Positions 48,425 through 58,487 of a stretch of 64,000 bases of DNA are shown here, in pieces (within the stretch, counting starts at the first letter, position 1; every line of letters starts with the position of its first letter). Both the position numbers and the translations under genes were made by a program. The DNA comes from Halioglobus sp. (GTDB lineage: Bacteria > Pseudomonadota > Gammaproteobacteria > Pseudomonadales > Halieaceae), in NCBI GenBank assembly GCA_028825045.1, contig JAPKAY010000005.1:46591-110590 (forward strand), given 5' to 3'. The notes below the pieces were generated by a model that worked only from the letters and a program-made list of their open reading frames with translations, made no database searches and was not told the origin of the DNA.

Positions 48425-49216
48425 TCAAACCGGCATGTATTCGCCACCATTAACATCCAGAGCAGCACCCGTCACCACCTGTGCATAATCCGAACCGAAA
48501 AAGAGCGCTGCTTTGGCACATTCCCCATCATCGGGAATTACGCCCAAGGGGATACTACGTGTGACTTCACTAATCAGCTCTTCCTGGCTCTTACCCGTTT
48601 TTTGTGCCTGCCAGGAAAAATAGCCCTCCACACTCGGACCCCACATCCACCCCATGTGACAACTATTGACGCGAATATTGTACTTCCCCAATTCCAGTGC
48701 CAGGTGCTTGGTAGCGCAGCGAAGAGCGGATTTAGAGGCGCCATAGCCGCCCTGTGTCGCCAGAGGTTTGTGTTCCACCATCGTGGCAATCATCACGATG
48801 GCCCCACCGCCACTGTCTTTCATGTGCGCGACGCATGCTTTAGTAAGGTGCATAGTTCCGAAAAAATTGACGTCCATCGCCCGCCGCCAACCGTCCATGC
48901 TGGCTTCCTCTATGGGCTCAAAACTCCCCGGGTCGTAGGCGCTGTTAAACAATACGTCGATGCGCCCAAACTCTGCCACGGTACTATCCGCCAATATTTT
49001 GCACTGAGCTTCATCGGAAATGTCCGTGGTCACTTTAAGCACTTTAGTCCCAAGACCCAGATCAACTATCTCCTGCTCCGCTGTGTCCAGTTTTGCCGCA
49101 GTACGGGCCGCAAGCACGACCGCTTTTGCGCCCTCTTTGGCAGCGAGCGTGGACAATTCCTGTCCTAGGCCGGGGCCGATTCCCGACACTATAACTACCT
49201 TATCTTTCAGTAACAT
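48425..49216 (-). CDS. Atypical SDR with altered active site
   Basis: The 263-residue SDR has GIGPGLG (12-18) and the catalytic Tyr158 and Lys162 (YGASK). The Ser normally 13 residues before the Tyr is Thr145, and the NNAG motif is NSAY (91-94). It may have reduced or different activity. ATG 49216 with GGAGAG 6 nt upstream is preferred to a TTG at 49231. It lies 42 bp upstream of nothing on its strand but follows dnaE by 42 bp, so it could be read through from that operon. Confidence 0.85.
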   Translation of the reverse strand: MLLKDKVVIVSGIGPGLGQELSTLAAKEGAKAVVLAARTAAKLDTAEQEIVDLGLGTKVLKVTTDISDEAQCKILADSTVAEFGRIDVLFNSAYDPGSFEPIEEASMDGWRRAMDVNFFGTMHLTKACVAHMKDSGGGAIVMIATMVEHKPLATQGGYGASKSALRCATKHLALELGKYNIRVNSCHMGWMWGPSVEGYFSWQAQKTGKSQEELISEVTRSIPLGVIPDDGECAKAALFFGSDYAQVVTGAALDVNGGEYMPV

Positions 49217-49258
49217 CGTCAATCTCTCCAATTTTGGTGGGTTACAATAATCGTGGAC

Positions 49259-52200
49259 TCAGTGATACTGAAGGGCAACCTTTTCGGCACCCACGACGTC
49301 ACGCAATTCCTGTAGTAATTCATCGCTGGGTACGACCTGCCAGCGCGCTCCCAGCCGTATCCGCGCCGAGTTGCGCGGCTGCCGGTATATCAGCGAGACA
49401 GGACAGCTGCCGCCTCCAAAGCCAGCCAGTATCTTCTCCAGCTGCTCGACAAACTGCTCGTCAGCCGTTTCTGCACTGATTTCAATAGTAAGATCCGACA
49501 CACTGCTTTCACGGGCAGCAACAAGGCTACGCATACCGTTAGCCCGCATCGCCAATCTACCGGTCTTGTCATCCACGGAGATCCGGCCCTCAGCGATCAC
49601 AATGGTGTCCTTCACCAGCAGGTCCCGGAATTCCAAATACGCTTCAGAAAACAAGGTTACCTCGACTTGAGCACTACTGTCATCCAGGGTCAGCACCGCC
49701 ATCGTGCCACGCCGACTATTCATAGTGCGCGTTGCCATGATGAGTCCAACGATGACCTGATTGCCGGGGCTACCATAACTGTCCGGTGAAAGATCAGCGA
49801 TACGGTTCGGTGCGAACTTGCGCACCTCCTCCCGATACTCGTCGATGGGGTGCCCAGTAATGTAAAGTCCCAGGGTGTCCCTTTCACCACCCAAACGCTC
49901 CTTATCCGACCACGGACGAACACTGCGAAATGCAGCAAAGACGTCGCCACTCCCATTGTGCTCGCTGGGAACCACTTCCCCAAATAGATCGTCGATACCG
50001 CTGTCGCGATTGCTCGCGCTCTGCTCGGCTGCCTTTAAGGCATCATCCAACGCCGCCATGAGAATCCAGCGATCCACATCCAATGAATCCAATGCACCGG
50101 AACGAATCATCGCGTCGAGGGCACGACGATTCACTTTTCGCGGATCGGTACGAGCGCAGAAATCAAACAAATCGACAAATGGCCCGCCCTCATTCCGCGC
50201 ATGAAGGATACTCTCTACAGGCCCTTCTCCCAGGCCCTTGATGGCTCCCAGTCCATAGATGATTTCACCCTGGACATTCACCGTAAACATGTACTGGCCC
50301 TCGTTAACGTCGGGCAGCTTCAATGACAACTTCATGCGCTTGCACTCGTCCACAAACACAACAATCTTATCGGTGTTATCTAGCTCTGAACTCATCACCG
50401 CCGCCATAAAATACGCTGGATACCGGGCCTTCAGCCAGGCCGTCTGATAAGACACAAGGGCATATGCGGCCGAGTGCGATTTGTTAAAGCCATAGCCGGC
50501 AAACTTTTCCACCAGGTCGAAAATTTTGATCGCCAGATTTACGTCCACGCCTTTATCATTGGCTCCGGTTTCGAATATTTCCCGCTGCCTGGCCATCTCC
50601 TTGGGATCTTTTTTCCCCATTGCGCGGCGCAACACATCAGCGCCGCCCAGGGTATACCCTGCCAGGACCTGGGCAATCTGCATCACCTGTTCCTGGTAGA
50701 GAATAATGCCGTAGGTCGGTTGCAGAATGGGCTTTAACCACTCGTGCTGGTACTGGGCATCCGGGTAGGCCAGTTTTTCACGGCCTTGCTTGCGGTTAAC
50801 AAAGTTATCCACCATTCCCGATTGCAGTGGGCCGGGTCGAAATAGCGCTAACAGAGCCACAATGTCCTCAAAGCAGTCCGGTTGTAGCCGCTCGATCAGC
50901 TCCTTCATACCGCGAGATTCCAACTGAAACACGGCGGTGGTCTCGCCAGACCTGAGAAGTTCAAAACTGGGCGTGTCGTCTAGTGGGATCTGCATGATAT
51001 CCAGTGGCAACTCTCCCGCTCTCTTCCGTGCGGGGTTGATCATTTTCACCGCCCAGTCGATGATCGTTAGAGTACGCAGGCCGAGGAAGTCAAACTTCAC
51101 CAAACCGGCGTCCTCCACATCACCCTTGTCAAACTGGGTGACGAGACCAGAGCCGCTTTCATCACAGAATAAGGGCGCAAAATCAGTGAGCTTGGAGGGC
51201 GCGATGACTACCCCGCCTGCGTGTTTACCGACATTGCGCACGACCCCTTCCAACTGCTCGGCCATGTCCCAGATTTCCTGAGCCTGATTGTCCTCCTGCA
51301 AAAACTCCCGCAGGGGTTCCTCCTGATCCAGTGCCTTGGACAGAGTCATACCCACTTCAAATGGAATCATCTTTGAGAGTTTGTCCGCCAGGCCATAGGA
51401 CTTGCCCTGCACGCGGGCGACGTCGCGCACAACCGCCTTAGCGGCCATAGTGCCGAAGGTAATGATCTGGGACACGGCCTCCCTACCGTATGTATCGGCG
51501 ACGTAGTCAATCACTAAGTCGCGCTTCTCCATGCAGAAATCCACATCAAAGTCGGGCATGGAAACCCGCTCGGGATTCAGAAAACGCTCAAACAGCAGGT
51601 CGTATGCCAGTGGGTCAAGATCGGTAATTTGCAGTGCATAGGCCACCACGGACCCTGCTCCAGAGCCGCGCCCCGGACCCACGGGAATATCATTCATCTT
51701 GGCCCAGCGGATAAAATCCATGACGATGAGAAAGTAGCCGGGGAAGCCCATCTGGATAATAGTCTCCAGCTCAAACTCCAGACGGTTACGATAGGTCTGT
51801 TGTTTCAGCGGAAAATCTTCCGCGCTACTATCAAAAAGGCTATGCAGGCGTTTGTCCAAGCCCTCGTGGGATTGCTGCCGGAAGAACTCATCCATAGTCA
51901 GCCCCTTCGGTACCGGGTAATCCGGCAGGTAGGGCTTGCCCAACTCCAGTATGACATTGCAACGCCGCGCAATTTCTACGCTATTGGCGAGAGCTTCGGG
52001 AATATCGGCAAACAGTTCCATCATTTCCTGGGGTGTGCGCAGGAATTGCTGTTCGGTATAAGCTCGAGCGCGGCGCGGGTCATCCAGGGTCCGACCCTCA
52101 CGAATACATACTCGCGCCTCGTGCGCCTCAAACTCACTCGCATCCAGAAAGCGCACATCGTTAGTTGCGACCACCGGGCACTGTACATCCCGGGCCAATG

Positions 52201-52753
52201 CCACCGCCGCATGCAGATGGCCCTCATCGCCCTCTCTGCCGGCTCTATGCAGCTCGAGGTAATAGCGGCCAGGATACAGTTGCATCCAGTACCGGGCTCT
52301 TTCGGTAGCAAGTGCTAGCTTGTCACTCAGCAGAGCCTGCCCCACATCACCTGCGACACCGGCAGACAACGCAATCACACCTTCGGCCGCTGCTTCCAGC
52401 CACCGCTTACTCACATAGGGCATGCCCAGATTCTGACCCTGCGTATAAGCCAGGGAGATCACCTCTGTGAGATTGCGGTACCCTGTTTGGTTCATAGCCA
52501 GCAGACAAATGGGATACGCCCGCTCAGGGTCATCTGCCTCCATCACCATCAGGTCGACACCAAAAATTGGTTGCACACCTGCGGCAAAAGCCGCCTTGTA
52601 GAATTTGATCAAGCCGTAAAAATTACAAATATCGGTCACCGCAACCGCCGGCATGCCTAACTCGGCCACTCTGGCAATCAGCGGTTTTAGGCGGACAAGA
52701 CCATCTATTAGTGAGTATTCAGTATGAACGCGCAGGTGAACGAAATTAGTCAT
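49259..52753 (-). CDS. dnaE: DNA polymerase III subunit alpha
   Basis: This is the 1164-residue replicative polymerase (E. coli 1160). It has an N-terminal PHP domain (LRVHTEYSLIDG), a C-family polymerase core with the catalytic PDFDVDF (residues 400-406), a finger domain, the beta-clamp motif IDDLF near residue 920, and a C-terminal OB fold (VIVGLIMATRTMNSRRGTM). ATG at 52753. It lies 43 bp downstream of rnhB. In relatives it is followed at once by accA; here an SDR and the 30-kb block intervene. Confidence 0.98.
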   Translation of the reverse strand: MTNFVHLRVHTEYSLIDGLVRLKPLIARVAELGMPAVAVTDICNFYGLIKFYKAAFAAGVQPIFGVDLMVMEADDPERAYPICLLAMNQTGYRNLTEVISLAYTQGQNLGMPYVSKRWLEAAAEGVIALSAGVAGDVGQALLSDKLALATERARYWMQLYPGRYYLELHRAGREGDEGHLHAAVALARDVQCPVVATNDVRFLDASEFEAHEARVCIREGRTLDDPRRARAYTEQQFLRTPQEMMELFADIPEALANSVEIARRCNVILELGKPYLPDYPVPKGLTMDEFFRQQSHEGLDKRLHSLFDSSAEDFPLKQQTYRNRLEFELETIIQMGFPGYFLIVMDFIRWAKMNDIPVGPGRGSGAGSVVAYALQITDLDPLAYDLLFERFLNPERVSMPDFDVDFCMEKRDLVIDYVADTYGREAVSQIITFGTMAAKAVVRDVARVQGKSYGLADKLSKMIPFEVGMTLSKALDQEEPLREFLQEDNQAQEIWDMAEQLEGVVRNVGKHAGGVVIAPSKLTDFAPLFCDESGSGLVTQFDKGDVEDAGLVKFDFLGLRTLTIIDWAVKMINPARKRAGELPLDIMQIPLDDTPSFELLRSGETTAVFQLESRGMKELIERLQPDCFEDIVALLALFRPGPLQSGMVDNFVNRKQGREKLAYPDAQYQHEWLKPILQPTYGIILYQEQVMQIAQVLAGYTLGGADVLRRAMGKKDPKEMARQREIFETGANDKGVDVNLAIKIFDLVEKFAGYGFNKSHSAAYALVSYQTAWLKARYPAYFMAAVMSSELDNTDKIVVFVDECKRMKLSLKLPDVNEGQYMFTVNVQGEIIYGLGAIKGLGEGPVESILHARNEGGPFVDLFDFCARTDPRKVNRRALDAMIRSGALDSLDVDRWILMAALDDALKAAEQSASNRDSGIDDLFGEVVPSEHNGSGDVFAAFRSVRPWSDKERLGGERDTLGLYITGHPIDEYREEVRKFAPNRIADLSPDSYGSPGNQVIVGLIMATRTMNSRRGTMAVLTLDDSSAQVEVTLFSEAYLEFRDLLVKDTIVIAEGRISVDDKTGRLAMRANGMRSLVAARESSVSDLTIEISAETADEQFVEQLEKILAGFGGGSCPVSLIYRQPRNSARIRLGARWQVVPSDELLQELRDVVGAEKVALQYH

Positions 52754-52796
52754 GCAGAGATTCTAACCGGCCAGCCAGGGATGTTGTACTGGGAGG

Positions 52797-53396
52797 CTAT
52801 AATGAGGCCAGTATTTTTTTTACCGGCGCGAAGCTGCGGCGATGGATTGGCGTAACGCCCAGAGTTTGCAGGGCCTTGAGATGTCTCGCCGTGGGATAGC
52901 CCTTGTGAGCGGCAAAACCGTAGCCCGGATATACAGCATCAAGTGCTACCAATTCATTGTCCCTGTGTACTTTAGCCAGTATTGAGGCAGCGGCGATCGC
53001 CGGCACCCTGTCGTCTCCCCCTATCACAGGCTCAGAAGCATAGTCCCACTGTGGCAAGCGGTTACCATCGACCAATACGTATTCTGGCTCTGGATTCAGC
53101 GCCCCAACGGCCCGATGCATGGCCAGAAGCGACGCTTGCAGTATATTGATTTCATCGATTTCGGCAACGCTGGCACTGGCAATTGACCAGGCCAGAGCGC
53201 GTTCTCGAATTATCTTTGCAAGTTCATCACGCCGGGAGGGGGACAGTTTTTTGGAATCGCGTAGCCCCTCAATGGGGTACTGCGGATCAAGTATAACCGC
53301 CGCTGCAACGACCTCCCCGGCCAGAGGGCCGCGGCCCACTTCATCCACACCGGCCAGACCGGGACCGTTGTAATTTACATCAAACAGATCCTTCAC
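52797..53396 (-). CDS. rnhB: Ribonuclease HII
   Basis: The 199-residue enzyme removes ribonucleotides from DNA. The acidic pair Asp18-Glu19 ([12 protein letters not shown]) and a later Asp in VLVDGN are in place, and HKGYPTARH is conserved. It starts at GTG 53396 with no ATG alternative and no strong ribosome site. In nearly all relatives lpxB precedes it; here the next gene upstream is fabZ, 81 bp away. Confidence 0.95.
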   Translation of the reverse strand: MKDLFDVNYNGPGLAGVDEVGRGPLAGEVVAAAVILDPQYPIEGLRDSKKLSPSRRDELAKIIRERALAWSIASASVAEIDEINILQASLLAMHRAVGALNPEPEYVLVDGNRLPQWDYASEPVIGGDDRVPAIAAASILAKVHRDNELVALDAVYPGYGFAAHKGYPTARHLKALQTLGVTPIHRRSFAPVKKILASL

Positions 53397-53477
53397 CGTT
53401 TGGCTTCACTGTTCACTGCCCGCTTCAGAAGGGTCTCAGTCTTAGGGAAATACACGTCACCACTCATGCTCTGACGG

Positions 53478-53915
53478 CTAGCGATCGGCGCAAAGAATGG
53501 TAGCGGCCGCCGCTACCTTGCCTTCAACGTCCGCACTGACGTCGAATTTCCAGATACCACGCCGCTGCGAGAGAATGCTGGCGCGCAGCATGACTTGATC
53601 ACCGGGTACGCAAGGGCGCCGAAAACGCAGATTGTCAGCTCCCACAAAGTAGTAGGTCGAGCCGTCTTCGTTGGTTTTACCCTGACTGTAAAATCCAAGA
53701 ATTCCGGCGGCCTGGGCCATCGCCTCGAGCAATAACACACCGGGGAATATGGGGTTATCCGGAAAGTGTCCCTGGAAAAACGGCTCGTTAACGCTGAGGT
53801 TTTTGTAGGCGACGATGGACTCCCCTGCGGTCACTGACACCACACGATCAACCAACAGGAAAGGAAAGCGGTGAGGCAGATGCCTACGAATTTCTTCGAT
53901 GTCCATCCGATGCAT
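53478..53915 (-). CDS. fabZ: 3-hydroxyacyl-ACP dehydratase FabZ
   Basis: The 145-residue hot-dog enzyme dehydrates beta-hydroxyacyl-ACP in fatty acid synthesis. The catalytic His50 and Glu64 are seen in [14 protein letters not shown] and LLLEAMAQ. The start is ATG 53915 or ATG 53906. It lies 10 bp after the skp stop and 81 bp before rnhB. The lipid A genes that normally flank it (lpxD before, lpxA and lpxB after) are not present. Confidence 0.97.
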   Translation of the reverse strand: MHRMDIEEIRRHLPHRFPFLLVDRVVSVTAGESIVAYKNLSVNEPFFQGHFPDNPIFPGVLLLEAMAQAAGILGFYSQGKTNEDGSTYYFVGADNLRFRRPCVPGDQVMLRASILSQRRGIWKFDVSADVEGKVAAAATILCADR

Positions 53916-53925
53916 CCGCCGCTGC

Positions 53926-54447
53926 TTACTTCGTCGTGATTTGGTTCAGCTTATCCGTGACCTTGGTGGTAATACTGTAGCCGGCATCAGCGTTAATAAC
54001 CGCTTCACTGCGAAGTAAAAGCCCTATCTCGTCCTCGCTGATAATCTCCCGCAGAACTTCCTGCACCTTGGGCGACATCTCCTGCAGCAATGCCTGACCT
54101 GCGACTTGTTCGGTTTGCTGCAACTTACCCGCTACATGCTCCAGATCAGCCTGCTTAGTCGCCAATTTGTTACGTGCTGCTGTCTGTTGCTCGGCGCTCA
54201 TCACCGCCGAGTCCTTCTGGAATTTTTTAAGGAGTACTTCAAATTCGGACTTAAGCCGATCGAACTCTACCTTGTCCGCCTTGTAGTCCTTCTCGTCCCT
54301 GACCTCAGCCATCCGCTTCTGCGCAAGATCCGTTGCCAATATGGCTCCCTGCACGTCCACCACGGCTATCTTTCCCGGCTCAGACCACGCCAGAGTGGAT
54401 AGCGAAACAGCGACCACAGCAAGCACAACTTTGAATAATCTAGACAC
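53926..54447 (-). CDS. skp: Periplasmic chaperone Skp/OmpH
   Basis: The 173-residue chaperone carries outer-membrane proteins to BamA. It has a Sec signal (to about AWSEP, residue 23), then a long helical coiled coil ([18 protein letters not shown]). GTG 54447 is used because GAGG lies 8 nt upstream and the signal starts there; an open frame upstream gives an unlikely extension. It is 31 bp downstream of bamA. The usual next gene, lpxD, is missing. Confidence 0.93.
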   Translation of the reverse strand: MSRLFKVVLAVVAVSLSTLAWSEPGKIAVVDVQGAILATDLAQKRMAEVRDEKDYKADKVEFDRLKSEFEVLLKKFQKDSAVMSAEQQTAARNKLATKQADLEHVAGKLQQTEQVAGQALLQEMSPKVQEVLREIISEDEIGLLLRSEAVINADAGYSITTKVTDKLNQITTK

Positions 54448-54478
54448 AGCTTTTTCCTCTTTGAGATAGTATAAAATA

Positions 54479-57061
54479 TTAGAATCCACGACCCAGAGTA
54501 AACTGGAACACCTCTTCCTGGTCAAATTCACCGGAATTCAGAGGCTTGGCGAGACTGAAAGACATGGGCCCAAACCCGGTTACCCAGGTTAGTCCGACCC
54601 CAACAGAATAACGCAATTCACCCAGATCGACATCAAAACAGTTTTGTTGCGTAGACCCGCAATCCGTGTCGAATACGTTACCGATATCGAAGAATAGTCC
54701 GGTGCGCAACTGGCTTTGATCCTTGATAAAGGGGAGCGGGAACAACAGCTCGGCGCTGCCTTCGATCAGTACGTTCCCACCAAAAGGATCAGGCCTATCA
54801 TTGACCTGATTAAACTCTAGCCTTTCATCATTGGCGACATAGCCGCCCTGCGCTCCAAACTCGAGAGCTTCACCCGTAACAGGGTCAACTTCCGTGACAG
54901 GACGATTAAAAACGTATTGATCGGCGGGGGTACTGCGCGGCCCTAGCGTGTTGCTTTCATAGCCTCTGACAGACCCAAAACCACCGCCGAAAAAGTTTTC
55001 ATAGAAAGGCAGTTCAGACGTATCGCCATAACCGCCGCCATAGCCTAGCTCAGTACGGAGATGGAACGTCCAGGTCTTTAACAGCGGCACCGGAAGGTAA
55101 ATTTCACCGTTGTAGGTTAATTTGTAAAATTCCAGATCGGACAGGGGCACTGATACTTCCAGTGCCACGTTTTGGGCTGCGCCCCGTGTCGCCATTCGAC
55201 CGCGATTGAGGGTCGACTGGCTCCAGCTGCCGGTCATGGTGAAATTCAGGAAACTACTGCCGTTTGCATTCAGAAACCCCTCTTCACCAGGTTCAGCCAG
55301 ATAACCGGGAGGCAAGTCACTGATGGGATTCAATACTTCGACGCCAGAGTAAGTACCATCAGCATTGAGAGTACTGTCGAACCAATCGTTTACATTGCTA
55401 TTGAGTCGCGGACTGGACTCGATTTCCTGAACCGCAAAATCCCCGGTATTAATTTTTGTGTCGGCGACACCAAAGCTAAACCCAAGACGTTCCGTCTCCT
55501 TGATGGGGTACCCATAACTGATCGCGGCGCCCAGAGTATCAGTGCTATAGCTCGCCACATTGACCTCTTCTAGATCTGTAGAGCGATAGAAAATATTGAA
55601 ACCACGGCTCACCCCATCAACGGTGTAGTAGGGGTTGGTATAGCTGAAATTGTAAACATCCTGATAGCGGGAGGAATTGATGCCGATGCCAACTCGCTTG
55701 CCGCTGCCCATGAAGTTGTCTTGTTGCAGGTTCAACCCCAAAATCACACCTGCGTCCTGGGCGAATCCAATACTTGCGCCGATACTACCAGACGACTGCT
55801 CTTCGACTGTATATTCCACATCAATCAGGTCATCGTGACCTGCAACACCGGGGGTTTCAACAGTTGCCCTGCTAAAAAATCCAAGTCGCTGGAGGCGCAC
55901 CCGTGACTGCTCTATCGCCGCCGAAGATGCGGGCGCACTCTCCATCTGCCGCATCTCGCGTCGCAGCACATCATCCGCAGTTTTAACGTTACCCTTGAAA
56001 CTGATACGCCGCACGTAGGTACGCTTACCCGGATCAACGAAAAACTTCATAGCGACGGTGTGGTCTTCGTCGTCGACCTCAGGAATACCAGTGACTTTGG
56101 CAAAGTTGTAACCTTCATCTCCCAGACGCCTCGTCAGATACTCCTCCGTCGAGGTCACCATCACCTGGGAGAAAACCTGACCTTCGGAGATAAGCAAAAA
56201 ACGGCGCAAGTCAGACGCAGGTATAACCAGATCACCGGACAAATCCACCGAGCTCACGGTGAATTTCTCGCCTTCGGAGATATTGGCCGTGATATAAACT
56301 TCTTTCTTGTTGGGCGAGACCGCCACTTGCGTGGAGACTATACGAAACTGCAGATAACCCCTGTCCATGTAGTAGGACGTGAGAGTCTCCAGGTCGCCAG
56401 TTAATTTTTCCTTGGAGTACTTATCGTCGCTGGTGAAGAAGGAGAGCCAGCCGGTGGTATGTAGCTCGAACTCAGCGCTGAGGTCTTCATCAGAGAAGAC
56501 CTCGTTGCCGACCACATTAATGTGTTTGATCGAGGCGACTGTGCCTTCGTCGACGTCGATATTGATCGTGACGCGGTTGCGGGGCTCGGGAATAACCTCG
56601 GTCTCGATATTGGCATCATAACGACCCTGTTGTACGTACTGGCGCTGCAGCTCCAACTGCATACCTTCGAGGGTGGAGCGCTGAAACACCTGGCCCACGG
56701 CAAGGCCCGAGCCCTTGAGCCCCTCCAGAAGGGCCTCAGTTTCAATCGCCTTGTTGCCCTCGATATTAATTTCGCTAATGCTCGGCCGCTCGGTCACGAT
56801 GATTACCAACACATTGCCATCCCGGCCGACGCGTATATCATCAAAATTGCCCGTGGCAAAAAGGCTTCGCGATGCACCACGAAGGACAGAGTCGTCGACG
56901 GTATCCCCTACCGCTACGGGAAGAGCGGCGAACACAGACCCCGCCGATATGCGCTGCAGACCTTCCACCCGAATATCAGAGATGATAAACGTCTGGGCAG
57001 CCGCGAAGGGTGCGGTCAAAAGTAGCGCCAGCGCCAATACTTTCAGCAGTTGTTTAGTCAA
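54479..57061 (-). CDS. bamA: Outer membrane assembly factor BamA
   Basis: The 860-residue protein (E. coli 810) is the core of the BAM complex. It has a signal peptide (to AAAQ, residue 22), five POTRA domains (about 25-425) and a 16-strand beta-barrel with the VRGYESNTLGPR motif and a C-terminal Phe (TLGRGF). It starts at TTG 57061 with a weak ribosome site. Between rseP and skp, the conserved order. The extra length comes from loops in the barrel. Confidence 0.97.
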   Translation of the reverse strand: MTKQLLKVLALALLLTAPFAAAQTFIISDIRVEGLQRISAGSVFAALPVAVGDTVDDSVLRGASRSLFATGNFDDIRVGRDGNVLVIIVTERPSISEINIEGNKAIETEALLEGLKGSGLAVGQVFQRSTLEGMQLELQRQYVQQGRYDANIETEVIPEPRNRVTINIDVDEGTVASIKHINVVGNEVFSDEDLSAEFELHTTGWLSFFTSDDKYSKEKLTGDLETLTSYYMDRGYLQFRIVSTQVAVSPNKKEVYITANISEGEKFTVSSVDLSGDLVIPASDLRRFLLISEGQVFSQVMVTSTEEYLTRRLGDEGYNFAKVTGIPEVDDEDHTVAMKFFVDPGKRTYVRRISFKGNVKTADDVLRREMRQMESAPASSAAIEQSRVRLQRLGFFSRATVETPGVAGHDDLIDVEYTVEEQSSGSIGASIGFAQDAGVILGLNLQQDNFMGSGKRVGIGINSSRYQDVYNFSYTNPYYTVDGVSRGFNIFYRSTDLEEVNVASYSTDTLGAAISYGYPIKETERLGFSFGVADTKINTGDFAVQEIESSPRLNSNVNDWFDSTLNADGTYSGVEVLNPISDLPPGYLAEPGEEGFLNANGSSFLNFTMTGSWSQSTLNRGRMATRGAAQNVALEVSVPLSDLEFYKLTYNGEIYLPVPLLKTWTFHLRTELGYGGGYGDTSELPFYENFFGGGFGSVRGYESNTLGPRSTPADQYVFNRPVTEVDPVTGEALEFGAQGGYVANDERLEFNQVNDRPDPFGGNVLIEGSAELLFPLPFIKDQSQLRTGLFFDIGNVFDTDCGSTQQNCFDVDLGELRYSVGVGLTWVTGFGPMSFSLAKPLNSGEFDQEEVFQFTLGRGF

Positions 57062-57131
57062 AATATACCCAATTGGCGTTTGTAGGCCGCGAGACGAAGG
57101 CTTCCACTAGTTAGTATTTTCACTGGAATCT

Positions 57132-58487
57132 CTAGAGGCGCGAAAAATCATTATACAGGGCCAACACCATTATCCCGAGAACCATAAACAGGCCCAATTG
57201 ATACCCCACCATCTGTATCTTCTCAGGTACCGGACGTCCCGCCAATAGCTCGATCGTATAAAACAACAAATGACCCCCATCCAACACCGGAATAGGCATG
57301 AGATTCAACACCCCCAGGCTCACACTCAGCAATGCCAGAAAGCTGATGTAGGATTCGAGGCCGGATTTGGCAGAAGCGGCTGCCACTTTAGCAATGGTGA
57401 TAGGACCACTCAAGTTTTTTGTCGATATAAGGCCCATCACCATCTTTTTAATAGAGCTGACTGTAAACGCAGACAGATCCCAGGTGCGCGCAACGCTGGC
57501 TCCAAGCGCCTCTAGCGGACCACGCGAATACCGGCGTACCATCTCCGGCGGCATTTCAGGTATCGCCACTCCCAGGCCCACTCGACCAAACGCTTCGCCG
57601 TTATCATCGGTCATGCGCTCCGGCACCAGCGTGGCACTCAACATCTGATCCCCACGCTGGAATTCCACGTCGATCGACTGTTGCGGGCGGGCTCGCACAT
57701 AATCGACCCAGTCCATCCACAGGGGCATGGGCACCCCATCCGCGCGCACTACCACATCTCCAGGGCGCATATCGATAGCGGCTGCGGGGCTGCCGGCCAC
57801 TACCTCGTCTACGATGGGCAGCACATCCGGTGTATATAGTGTGATGCCCAGACCACCGAAAAGATCGGGCTGTTCCTGCTCCGACAACCACCGATCAACG
57901 ATCGCCTCCGATTCGTAAGTCACCTCAGAATCTGGATATTTAACTGCAAACCTGATTCTGCCGGTATCACCTATACGCTCCAACAACTGGAAGCTGAGCG
58001 CCTGCCAGGTTGGTGTCGGGGTACCGTCCACGGCCACAATTTCCTGTCCCGGTTCCAGCCCTGCAACGGCAGCCACAGAATCCGTCTCAACCTTTTCTAT
58101 GAGTGGCACATACCCGGACTCTCCGGCCATGAACAAAAACCAGTAAGCAACGACTGCCAGTAAAAGATTCGCCAGCGGACCGGCGATGACGACGGCGATT
58201 CGCTGCAGCACCGGCTTGCGATTAAATGCTCGATGTAGCTCCGAATCGGCAACTTCTCCCTCGCGCTCATCCAGCATTTTGACGTACCCGCCCAGGGGTA
58301 TCGAGGCGATACTGTACTCAGTGCCCTGGCGATCCTTCCAGCTGAAGAGCGATGGGCCAAAGCCAATTGAAAAGCGCAATACCTGAACACCACAGCGCCG
58401 TGCCACCCAAAAATGGCCAAATTCATGAATCGCCACCAATATCGCAAGTGTGGCGAGGGTCAAGGCAATGGTAGTGAGTAGTTCCAT
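57132..58487 (-). CDS. rseP: Site-2 protease RseP
   Basis: The 451-residue inner-membrane protease cleaves anti-sigma factor RseA and leftover signal peptides. The zinc motif HEFGH (His21, Glu22, His25) and the distal LDG near residue 401 are present, with two PDZ domains between them and about four membrane segments. The ATG shares one base with the dxr stop (TAATG). The full length matches E. coli (450). Confidence 0.97.
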   Translation of the reverse strand: MELLTTIALTLATLAILVAIHEFGHFWVARRCGVQVLRFSIGFGPSLFSWKDRQGTEYSIASIPLGGYVKMLDEREGEVADSELHRAFNRKPVLQRIAVVIAGPLANLLLAVVAYWFLFMAGESGYVPLIEKVETDSVAAVAGLEPGQEIVAVDGTPTPTWQALSFQLLERIGDTGRIRFAVKYPDSEVTYESEAIVDRWLSEQEQPDLFGGLGITLYTPDVLPIVDEVVAGSPAAAIDMRPGDVVVRADGVPMPLWMDWVDYVRARPQQSIDVEFQRGDQMLSATLVPERMTDDNGEAFGRVGLGVAIPEMPPEMVRRYSRGPLEALGASVARTWDLSAFTVSSIKKMVMGLISTKNLSGPITIAKVAAASAKSGLESYISFLALLSVSLGVLNLMPIPVLDGGHLLFYTIELLAGRPVPEKIQMVGYQLGLFMVLGIMVLALYNDFSRL

